Assembly: GCA_945874225.1 (NCBI GenBank)
Contig: CAMCFT010000040.1
Coordinates: 1-22,322 of the forward strand
Origin: Flavobacterium psychrophilum
Lineage (GTDB): Bacteria > Bacteroidota > Bacteroidia > Flavobacteriales > Flavobacteriaceae
DNA: 22,322 bases
Direction: 5' to 3'
Positions 7,871 to 13,316 of the stretch are shown here, piece by piece; the stretch's first letter is position 1, and the number at the start of each line of letters is the position of its first letter. The position numbers were made by a program, and so were the translations under genes. The notes below the pieces were generated by a model. That model saw nothing but the letters and a program-made list of their open reading frames with translations, ran no database searches and was not told where the DNA came from.

Positions 7871-7878
7871 TAAATTTG
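7871..7878 (+). promoter_or_regulatory. -7 element for the methyltransferase gene at 7905
   Basis: taaatttg is a perfect TAnnTTTG, 27 bases upstream of ATG 7905. A TTG at 7841-7843 is somewhat too far for a standard -33 element. Confidence 0.5.
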
Positions 7879-7904
7879 CACTTTAAATGAAAATCAAATA
7901 ATAA

Positions 7905-8669
7905 ATGTCAGATTTTAATAATTCTAAATCGGAAATCGGGAATCCCAAAACCCACAATTGGTTTGCCTCCTGGTTTGACACTCCTTACTATCACATCCTT
8001 TATAAAGAAAGAAATTACAGAGAAGCCCAGGTTTTTATGGACAATCTGACGCATTACCTCAACCTTCCCGAGAAAGCCAAAGTGCTGGATTTGGCTTGTG
8101 GAAAAGGTCGTCATTCCATTTATCTGAACCAGTTGGGTTATGAAGTCGTGGGTGCTGATTTATCTGAAAACAGCATTGCCGAGGCCAATAAAAACCAAAA
8201 TGAAACCCTGCATTTTCAAGTTCACGATATGCGTGAAGCTTTCGAGGATAAGTTTGATGCTATATTTAATCTGTTTACCAGTTTTGGTTATTTCGAAAAT
8301 GACGAAGACAATCTGACCACTTTGAAGGCGATGAAAGAAAGTCTTACCGAATATGGTTTTGCCGTTATTGACTTTATGAACGTCAATCAAGTGGTGAATA
8401 ATTTAGTCGCCGATGAAGTAAAAACTGTTGAAAATATTGATTTTCACATCAAAAGATATGTGAGTGAAGGACATATTTATAAAGAAATTGACTTTGAAGA
8501 TCAAGGCGAAAAATTCCATTTTACCGAAAAGGTAAAAGCTCTAACGCTCAAGGATTTTGAAGAATTAATGGAAGAAGCCGGGATTTATCTTTTGGACATT
8601 TTTGGAGATTATAAATTGAAAAAATTCCATAAAACCGATAGCGAACGATTAATAATGATTTTTAAGTAA
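7905..8669 (+). CDS. Class I SAM-dependent methyltransferase
   Basis: This 254-residue protein has a Rossmann methyltransferase core with motif I VLDLACGKGRHS (60-71) and the ribose-binding acidic residue in GADLS (Asp85). FNLFTSFGYF and FAVIDFMN follow in the right order. It resembles small-molecule type methyltransferases (Methyltransf_25 kind) rather than RNA enzymes; the substrate is not evident. Residues 3-15 (DFNNSKSEIGNPK) look like an unconserved extension before HNWFASWFDTPYYHILY, where homologues usually begin as I recall. ATG 7887 in the leader opens only a four-codon frame, so ATG 7905 is the start. The gene is divergent from the THUMP methyltransferase gene. Confidence 0.82.
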   Translation: MSDFNNSKSEIGNPKTHNWFASWFDTPYYHILYKERNYREAQVFMDNLTHYLNLPEKAKVLDLACGKGRHSIYLNQLGYEVVGADLSENSIAEANKNQNETLHFQVHDMREAFEDKFDAIFNLFTSFGYFENDEDNLTTLKAMKESLTEYGFAVIDFMNVNQVVNNLVADEVKTVENIDFHIKRYVSEGHIYKEIDFEDQGEKFHFTEKVKALTLKDFEELMEEAGIYLLDIFGDYKLKKFHKTDSERLIMIFK

Positions 8670-8677
8670 CGAGTTTC

Positions 8678-8745
8678 GGTTATTTGTTTATTTGGTTATT
8701 TGTCTTTTTTGACGAATCAACACATTAACAAATTACCAAATTAAC
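8678..8745. repeat. Imperfect inverted spacer repeat
   Basis: ggttatttgtttatttgg (from 8678) is an imperfect inverted copy of the stretch ending 8745 (core aacaaattaccaaattaac). The pair fills the gap between the methyltransferase and ZIP genes. Confidence 0.4.
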
Positions 8746-8753
8746 ATTTATAT

Positions 8754-9422
8754 ATGAACTACCTTTTACCTTTATTTTCAGTCCTAATTGGATACATTAT
8801 TGCCTTGTTTTTGAAACCCAAAAACAAAACCAACCTTAAGTTATTGTTGGCTTTCAGTGGTTCGTTTTTACTTTCGTTAACCGTAATGCATTTGTTGCCG
8901 GACGTTTATAAAAGTGATAATCCTAACATTGGACTTTTTATAATGGCTGGAATTGTATTCCAAATCATATTGGAATTTTTCTCCAAAGGAGCCGAACACG
9001 GACACGTTCATGGTCACGGAAAAATGGAACAAATGCCTTGGTTGCTTTTTATCAGCCTTTGTATTCACGCCTTTCTGGAAGGATTTTCCGTAAGTCACCA
9101 CCACAATTTAGCCTTGGGAATTGCTATTCATCATTTGCCCATCGCCATCATTCTGACTACCTTTTTTATCAATTCAAGTCTGAATAAAAAAGCAATTTTT
9201 GCCTTTATGATTACTTTTGCGATTATGACTCCGCTGGGAACCATCTTATCGGATTATTTACCCCTATTAAACGACTATTACACCGAAATCACAGCCATCG
9301 TCATCGGGATATTATTCCATATTTCGTCTACCATTATTTTCGAAAGCAGCGAAGGTCACAAATTTAATATTGCCAAGGTTTCGATGATCTTGTTTGGGAT
9401 TGTGTTGGCGTATATTATATAG
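8754..9422 (+). CDS. ZIP family metal transporter
   Basis: The 222-residue membrane protein has about seven to eight hydrophobic segments. A His-rich loop (HGHVHGHG, 82-89) sits between the third and fourth segments, as in ZIP transporters that bring zinc or other divalent metals into the cytosol. The metal-site helix has HAFLEGFS (His105, Glu109) and the next has GIAIHHLPIAI (His126, His127). In the second helix the usual acidic residue after the Pro is replaced by Ile, so the binuclear site may be simplified. ATG 8754 starts directly with the first membrane segment. Metal specificity cannot be told. Confidence 0.85.
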   Translation: MNYLLPLFSVLIGYIIALFLKPKNKTNLKLLLAFSGSFLLSLTVMHLLPDVYKSDNPNIGLFIMAGIVFQIILEFFSKGAEHGHVHGHGKMEQMPWLLFISLCIHAFLEGFSVSHHHNLALGIAIHHLPIAIILTTFFINSSLNKKAIFAFMITFAIMTPLGTILSDYLPLLNDYYTEITAIVIGILFHISSTIIFESSEGHKFNIAKVSMILFGIVLAYII

Positions 9423-9524
9423 CCAAAAAGACACGAAGCCACCAAGTTTTATTATTTTTAAATTCATTTCACTCTAAAAAATTATTTGTTAAATTTGCGT
9501 CTTAGTCCTTTGCGGCAAAAAAAA
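9421..9524. repeat. Pair of inverted 'GCCACAAAGGCACGAAG'-like spacer repeats
   Basis: agccaaaaagacacgaag (9421-9438) and, on the opposite strand, ttgccgcaaaggactaag (9518-9501) are related imperfect copies in inverted orientation between the ZIP and murQ genes. A further relative (cacaaagtgcacaaa) begins at 11753. Confidence 0.4.
9490..9497 (+). promoter_or_regulatory. -7 element upstream of murQ
   Basis: taaatttg is a perfect TAnnTTTG 37 bases before ATG 9535. No clear -33 TTG at standard spacing. Confidence 0.4.
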
Positions 9525-9534
9525 TTCATTGTCT

Positions 9535-10350
9535 ATGAACTTCACAAAAACCACCGAACAATCCTCGAAATACAAACATTTAGAAAAAATGTCGGTTCAA
9601 GAATTGCTATTTAATATGAATCAGGAAGACAAAACCGTCCCTTTTGCCGTAGAAAAAGCCTTGCCTCAAATAGCAACTTTAGTAACTCAAATTGTTGCTA
9701 AAATGAAACTTGGCGGTCGATTATTTTACATTGGCGCAGGAACTTCCGGGCGCTTGGGAATTCTAGATGCTTCGGAATGTCCGCCAACATTTGGTGTTCC
9801 TGCGGAAATGGTTAACGGAATCATTGCTGGTGGCGACAAAGCCATTCGCAAAGCTGTTGAAAATGCCGAAGACGATGCTAACCAAGCCTGGATTGATTTA
9901 CAAGCACACCAAATCAACGAAAATGATGTCGTGATTGGGATTGCCGCTTCGGGAACAACGCCTTATGTCATTGGCGGTTTGCAGGCCTGCAACGATAAAA
10001 ACATCATTACAGGTTGCATCACATGCAATCAGGGAAGTCCACTTTCGCTAAAAGCAAAATTCCCAATAGAAGTTATTGTTGGTCCTGAATTTGTCACCGG
10101 AAGTTCCAGAATGAAAGCCGGAACAGCACAAAAATTAGTGCTCAATATGATTTCGACCACCGCCATGATTCAACTGGGGAAAGTGAAAGGCAACAAAATG
10201 GTTGATATGCAATTGAGCAACATCAAACTCGTGGATCGCGGCGTAAAAATGATTATGGGAGAAATTCCTGTTTCGTATGAAGTAGCCGCAAAATTGCTTG
10301 AAAAATACGGAAGTGTGAGAAAGGCAGTAAACAGTTTTCAGTCGCAGTGA
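9535..10350 (+). CDS. murQ: N-acetylmuramic acid 6-phosphate etherase
   Basis: MurQ cleaves the D-lactyl ether of MurNAc-6-phosphate to give GlcNAc-6-phosphate and D-lactate in peptidoglycan recycling, in the cytosol. The 271-residue protein has the SIS-domain phosphosugar site GAGTSGRLGILDASECPPTF (67-86) and the MurQ signature GPEFVTGSSRMKAGTAQKL (183-201). Glu81 and Glu112 align with the E. coli catalytic Glu83 and Glu114 with the same 31-residue spacing. I chose ATG 9535; a TTG two codons upstream (9529) is in frame but has no advantage. The protein is slightly shorter than the usual 300 or so residues, at the C-terminus. Confidence 0.95.
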   Translation: MNFTKTTEQSSKYKHLEKMSVQELLFNMNQEDKTVPFAVEKALPQIATLVTQIVAKMKLGGRLFYIGAGTSGRLGILDASECPPTFGVPAEMVNGIIAGGDKAIRKAVENAEDDANQAWIDLQAHQINENDVVIGIAASGTTPYVIGGLQACNDKNIITGCITCNQGSPLSLKAKFPIEVIVGPEFVTGSSRMKAGTAQKLVLNMISTTAMIQLGKVKGNKMVDMQLSNIKLVDRGVKMIMGEIPVSYEVAAKLLEKYGSVRKAVNSFQSQ

Positions 10351-10373
10351 GCAGGTTGCAGGTTGCAGATTTT
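10351..10373. repeat. GCAGGTTGCAGATT-type spacer repeat
   Basis: gcaggttgcaggttgcagat directly after the murQ stop; the same family occurs at 12321-12380 and 19167-19194. Confidence 0.6.
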
Positions 10374-10404
10374 TCCAGTATTCGAAAACTATAAACAAAA
10401 TTCA

Positions 10405-10626
10405 ATGTCAACTAACAAAGAACTTTTATCCAAAGGGATCAAAAAATTAGCATTGGCTTTGCCCTTGCTATTTATTGGGCCATCGGTGATTCACAATGCG
10501 TTTATCAACAAGCAGAATGATTGGCATTATTTGGTTTTAGGAATCGGAATTGCTACTTGTTTGGGTGCTGTTTATTTGGCTTTTTTGGGGTTGAAAATAA
10601 TGATGCGAAGTTTATTTAATGATTAA
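10405..10626 (+). CDS. DUF6095 family small membrane protein
   Basis: From ATG 10405 the protein has 73 residues: a basic N-terminus (MSTNKELLSKGIKKLA), a membrane segment ALPLLFIGPSVIHNAF, a short polar turn NKQNDWHY and a second membrane segment LVLGIGIATCLGAVYLAF, ending GLKIMMRSLFND. This matches, as I remember it, the DUF6095 family of Flavobacteriaceae. The function is unknown. A longer frame using TTG 10363 reads through spacer-repeat sequence and is rejected. It follows murQ by 54 bases and may be transcribed with it. Confidence 0.72.
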   Translation: MSTNKELLSKGIKKLALALPLLFIGPSVIHNAFINKQNDWHYLVLGIGIATCLGAVYLAFLGLKIMMRSLFND

Positions 10627-10654
10627 TTCATACATTTACTAAAAATTACAACTT

Positions 10655-10885
10655 ATGGATATTCAGGCAGAAAGAAATTGGATTCATCAAGAAATTGACA
10701 AAGTGAAAGACCCCTCTTTTGTTGAGAAACTAAAACGTCTTTTGCTTTCAATAAACTCAACCACTGAAGCTACAAATGTTGATTATAATATCGATATTGA
10801 AAAAGCATTGGAAAGCATCAAGAATGGTCGTTTTCACTCTGAAAATGAGGCGAGAGAAATTTCAAAAAAATGGGGACGAAAATAA
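10655..10885 (+). CDS. Antitoxin-like protein of a type II toxin-antitoxin pair
   Basis: This 76-residue, mostly helical, charged protein (RNWIHQEIDKVKDPSFVEKLKRLL, then IDIEKALESIKNGRFHSENEAREISKKW) is followed by a RelE/ParE-type toxin gene whose ATG (10870) overlaps its last 16 bases. The small size, the C-terminal half resembling antitoxins of this class and the overlap support an antitoxin role, binding the toxin and perhaps repressing the promoter. No known DNA-binding fold is obvious by eye, so the antitoxin family is not named. Confidence 0.75.
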   Translation: MDIQAERNWIHQEIDKVKDPSFVEKLKRLLLSINSTTEATNVDYNIDIEKALESIKNGRFHSENEAREISKKWGRK

Positions 10886-11172
10886 TTTGGTCTTCTGATG
10901 CCTTGGTACAACTCGAAGACATTCATTTTTATATTTTTTTTGAAAGCAAGTCTATACAAATTGCCGATAAAATAATTGATGCAATTTTTGACAGCACTGA
11001 AATTTTGAAATCCCAACCAGAAATTTACAAACTCGATACAAAAAAGAACAGCAATGATGGGAGTTTCAGAACTTACTTCGTTTATGATTATATGATTTCG
11101 TATCAAATTACTCCAGATTGTATTCAAATTCTTCGAGTTAGACATACATCAAGAAAACCCAAAAAGCTCTAA
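10870..11172 (+). CDS. RelE/ParE superfamily toxin
   Basis: The 100-residue protein has the RelE/ParE plasmid-stabilisation fold pattern: IIWSSDALVQLEDIHFYI at the start, a helix pair SIQIADKIIDAIFDSTEIL, the QPEIY turn, the strands GSFRTYFVYDYMISYQI and the C-terminal ILRVRHTSRKP. By family it is either a gyrase poison (ParE type) or a ribosome-dependent mRNA endonuclease (RelE type); the sequence alone does not settle which. The start overlaps the antitoxin gene by 16 bases and the stop TAA overlaps the next ATG by one base (TAATG), so all three genes are translationally coupled. Confidence 0.85.
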   Translation: MGTKIIWSSDALVQLEDIHFYIFFESKSIQIADKIIDAIFDSTEILKSQPEIYKLDTKKNSNDGSFRTYFVYDYMISYQITPDCIQILRVRHTSRKPKKL

Positions 11173-11744
11173 TGGAAAACCTGATACACACTAATAAAAC
11201 GTTCGAAAAAGTCTCTTTCATAGACCAAAAAGTCAACAATAGGGAGTTTGAAGATTGCATTTTCAAGAACTGCGATTTTTCGAATAGTGATTTTTCAAAC
11301 AATATATTTATGGATTGCGAGTTTATTGATTGCAATCTTTCAATGACACAATTAGCCGGAACGAGTTTAAAAACGGTACATTTCAAGAATTGCAAATTGC
11401 TTGGGATTCAATTCCAATCCTGTGCTGATTTCTTATTTAGCGTAAGTTTTCAGGATTGCGCCTTGGATTATTCGTCTTTTGCCAACAAGAAAATGCCCAA
11501 AACAAAGTTTAATTCCTGTTCGATGAAAGAAGTTTCTTTTATTGGAACGCATCTGAACAATTCGGTTTTTGAAAACTGTAATTTGGATAATGCAGTTTTT
11601 AATGACACCCAATTGGCTGGAGTTGATTTCAGATCTGCACACAATTTCAAAATAGACCCTGAATTTAATCCAATGAAAAAAGCCAAATTTTCGACCCAAG
11701 GAATTGTTGGCCTTTTGGATAAATATGATATTAAAATTGAATAA
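11172..11744 (+). CDS. Pentapeptide-repeat protein
   Basis: The 190-residue protein is built of A(D/N)LxF-like five-residue repeats: FEDCIFKNCDFSNSDFSNN near the start, FMDCEFIDCNLSMTQLAGTSL in the middle and SVFENCNLDNAVFNDTQLAG near the end. The fold is a right-handed quadrilateral beta-helix. The C-terminus (NPMKKAKFSTQGIVGLLDKYDIKIE) is non-repeat and helical. Qnr and MfpA, of the same fold, mimic DNA and protect or inhibit DNA gyrase; whether this protein does so is inference. The many Cys-containing repeats (FKNCDF type) are common in bacterial members. Its ATG overlaps the toxin stop by one base. Confidence 0.88.
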   Translation: MENLIHTNKTFEKVSFIDQKVNNREFEDCIFKNCDFSNSDFSNNIFMDCEFIDCNLSMTQLAGTSLKTVHFKNCKLLGIQFQSCADFLFSVSFQDCALDYSSFANKKMPKTKFNSCSMKEVSFIGTHLNNSVFENCNLDNAVFNDTQLAGVDFRSAHNFKIDPEFNPMKKAKFSTQGIVGLLDKYDIKIE

Positions 11745-11749
11745 AGTTT

Positions 11750-11791
11750 AACCACAAAGTGCACAAATATTTTCGCAAAGCACACAAAGTT
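11750..11791. repeat. CACAAAGT-type spacer repeat
   Basis: Repeated phrases accacaaagtgcac, gcaaagcacac and acaaagtt directly after the pentapeptide gene; this phrase is of the kind dispersed in many Bacteroidota spacers as I recall. Confidence 0.5.
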
Positions 11792-11889
11792 AAATGGTTA
11801 AAAAATGTAATAAAAATTACTGAAATAGTTTTAAAAAACTTAAAATTTAATTTAGAAACAAATGTAATAGCCCTGATAGAAGTGAAAAT

Positions 11890-11918
11890 CCTTTGCTTTT
11901 TTTCTTTAAAAAAGCAAA
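11890..11918 (+). terminator. Hairpin, possible terminator of the toxin-antitoxin operon
   Basis: ctttgctttttt (11890-11901) and aaaaaagcaaag (11907-11918) form a perfect 12-bp stem with a 5-base loop. There is no T-run after the stem on plus, so it may instead be a leader structure of the gene at 11955. Confidence 0.45.
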
Positions 11919-11954
11919 GATTGCAACGGATAGCAGGAAACAGCTCCAAAAAAT

Positions 11955-12335
11955 ATGAAAAAAATTATCTTTATCCTTCCACTACTTTCACTACTGTCCT
12001 GCTATAATGTGGAACGCAATTGCAAGGATTTTAAAACCGGGAAATTCAAATTCGACTACAAGGTTGACGGCATCAATAAAACTACGGTTTTTGAACGCAA
12101 TGACAGCATCGAAATTGAAACTTTTGAAGGCAAAACCGATACCTCGAGTATTCGATGGGTAAGCGATTGTGAATACATTATCCAAAAAATCCATCCGAAG
12201 AATATGGCAGAAAAAAATGCAATTAACATGAAAATTTTGACTACTTCGAAAAATTCCTATACTTTTGAATTCGGAATTGTGGGAAGCGATAAAAAACAAC
12301 GCGGAACTGTTGAGAAAATAGCAGATTTCAGATAG
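11955..12335 (+). CDS. Small lipoprotein of unknown function
   Basis: The 126-residue protein starts with a lipoprotein signal (MKKIIFILPLLSLLSC, Cys16). The mature part is YNVERNCKDFKTGKFKFDY, then TSSIRWVSDCEYIIQKIHPKN and TTSKNSYTFEFGIVGSDKKQRGT, a beta-rich domain with two further Cys (23 and about 72). I recall close relatives in Flavobacteria being labelled 'DNA topoisomerase IV', which would be an annotation carried over from the neighbouring parE/parC genes: nothing in this protein supports that activity. The last residues (ADFR) and stop are inside a GCAGATTTCAGAT-type spacer repeat, so the C-terminus may have been reshaped by the repeat. Confidence 0.75.
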   Translation: MKKIIFILPLLSLLSCYNVERNCKDFKTGKFKFDYKVDGINKTTVFERNDSIEIETFEGKTDTSSIRWVSDCEYIIQKIHPKNMAEKNAINMKILTTSKNSYTFEFGIVGSDKKQRGTVEKIADFR

Positions 12336-12380
12336 CAGGTTACAGATGGCAGATTGCAAGTTGAAGATTGCATGTTGCGG
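12321..12380. repeat. GCAGATTGCAAGTTGAAGATTGC-type spacer repeat
   Basis: A run of variants of gcagatt and gcaggtt (gcagatttcagatagcaggt, then cagatggcagattgcaag) beginning in the last codons of the lipoprotein gene. Confidence 0.6.
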
Positions 12381-12394
12381 ATAAATGATAACAT

Positions 12395-12416
12395 ATTGCT
12401 TCGTGCCTCGCAATGA
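12395..12416. repeat. Palindromic spacer repeat 'attgcttcgtgcctcgcaat'
   Basis: attgc (12395-12399) and gcaat (12410-12414) are inverted arms around ttcgtgcctc. The element read on minus gives SLRGTKQ, a protein phrase often seen in spurious ORFs over this widely dispersed Bacteroidota repeat, from memory. Confidence 0.6.
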
Positions 12417-12448
12417 CACTCATAATTTATAATTTATAACTACATAAA

Positions 12449-13228
12449 ATGGAAGTATTTTTAAACCCAGATGCCTGGATTGCCTTGTTAACATTGACCT
12501 TTCTGGAAATTGTACTCGGAATAGACAATATCATTTTCATATCGATTGTTACCGGAAAATTACCGGCTGAACAACGCAAAAAAGCCACAAAAATTGGAAT
12601 GTTTTTGGCTATGTTTATGAGGATTGCGCTTCTTTTTGGAATTACCGTGTTGATTGCGATGAAAGAACCTTGGTTTACAATAAATTTTAGATGGTTAAAT
12701 GCTCAAGTTTCTGGGCAAAGTCTCATTCTTCTTCTTGGTGGATTGTTCCTGATTTATAAAAGCACCAAAGAAATTCACGAGAAAGTAGATTTAAAAGGAG
12801 AAGAAGAAAAGGAATTAAAAGAATCAGCGGTAAAATCATTTGGAAGTGTTATCGCTCAAATCATTTTAATTGACCTGGTTTTCTCTTTTGACAGTATTCT
12901 GACTGCTGTAGGGATGACCAATGGCGTTGCCGGCGCACTCTATATTATGATAACAGCTGTAGTTATTTCGGTTTTGATTATGATGCAATTTGCTGTTCCT
13001 GTAGGTAATTTTGTCAACAAAAATCCTTCTATCCAAATTCTAGGATTGTCCTTTTTGATTTTAATTGGGTTTATGTTAATCACGGAAAGTGCTCATTTAT
13101 CGAATGCATTAATCTTTGGAAACCACGTTACGCCAGTGCCAAAAGGCTATTTATATTTTGCCATTTCCTTCTCGCTTTTAGTGGAAGTTTTGAATATGAG
13201 GGTGGATAAGAAAAAGACTAAAGGCTAA
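12449..13228 (+). CDS. TerC family integral membrane protein
   Basis: The 259-residue protein has about seven membrane segments and the paired acidic motifs of TerC: EIVLGIDNIIFISI near residue 20 and DLVFSFDSILTAVG near residue 142. TerC-family proteins are linked to manganese export and to metallation of exoenzymes, and some to tellurite resistance; there are no ter operon neighbours here, so a general metal-ion role is more likely. A charged cytosolic loop (EIHEKVDLKGEEEKELKES) separates the halves. ATG 12449 follows a short AT-rich leader. A strong hairpin lies 21 bases after the stop. Confidence 0.87.
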   Translation: MEVFLNPDAWIALLTLTFLEIVLGIDNIIFISIVTGKLPAEQRKKATKIGMFLAMFMRIALLFGITVLIAMKEPWFTINFRWLNAQVSGQSLILLLGGLFLIYKSTKEIHEKVDLKGEEEKELKESAVKSFGSVIAQIILIDLVFSFDSILTAVGMTNGVAGALYIMITAVVISVLIMMQFAVPVGNFVNKNPSIQILGLSFLILIGFMLITESAHLSNALIFGNHVTPVPKGYLYFAISFSLLVEVLNMRVDKKKTKG

Positions 13229-13249
13229 CTAAAGTGCCTTACAAAAACA

Positions 13250-13284
13250 AAGGTCTCAAAGTAATATAATTACTTTGAGACCTT
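13250..13284. terminator. Bidirectional terminator hairpin between terC and parC
   Basis: aaggtctcaaagtaat (13250-13265) and attactttgagacctt (13269-13284) are perfect 16-bp complements with a 3-base loop. On the minus strand the stem is followed by TTGTTTTTGT, so it suits the topoisomerase IV operon best; on plus the following bases are less T-rich. It separates two convergent operons. Confidence 0.8.
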
Positions 13285-13316
13285 CTGCATTATACCTTTG
13301 TGTAATTTTAGGTTAA

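Noticed and set aside
9421..9524. Insertion-sequence terminal repeats around murQ
   Set aside because: Copies are imperfect, only 60 bases apart, with no transposase between them; a spacer-repeat family explains them better.
10363..10404. TTG-initiated extension of the DUF6095 gene
   Set aside because: Reads through repeat sequence; ATG 10405 gives the expected family N-terminus.
11759..12007. Plus-strand 82-codon frame between the pentapeptide and lipoprotein genes
   Set aside because: Begins in a CACAAAG spacer repeat, overlaps the start of the better-supported lipoprotein gene and has no recognisable domain.
11955..12335. Label 'DNA topoisomerase IV' for the small lipoprotein
   Set aside because: The protein is 126 residues with a lipoprotein signal and no topoisomerase motif; the true subunits are at 13317-16037 and 17164-19026.
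11991..12419. Minus-strand 142-codon frame beginning MSLRGTKQ
   Set aside because: Antisense to the lipoprotein gene and starts in a dispersed palindromic repeat; a well-known kind of spurious ORF.
12449..13228. Part of a tellurite-resistance operon
   Set aside because: Only TerC is present; no TerB, TerD or TerZ relatives are nearby.
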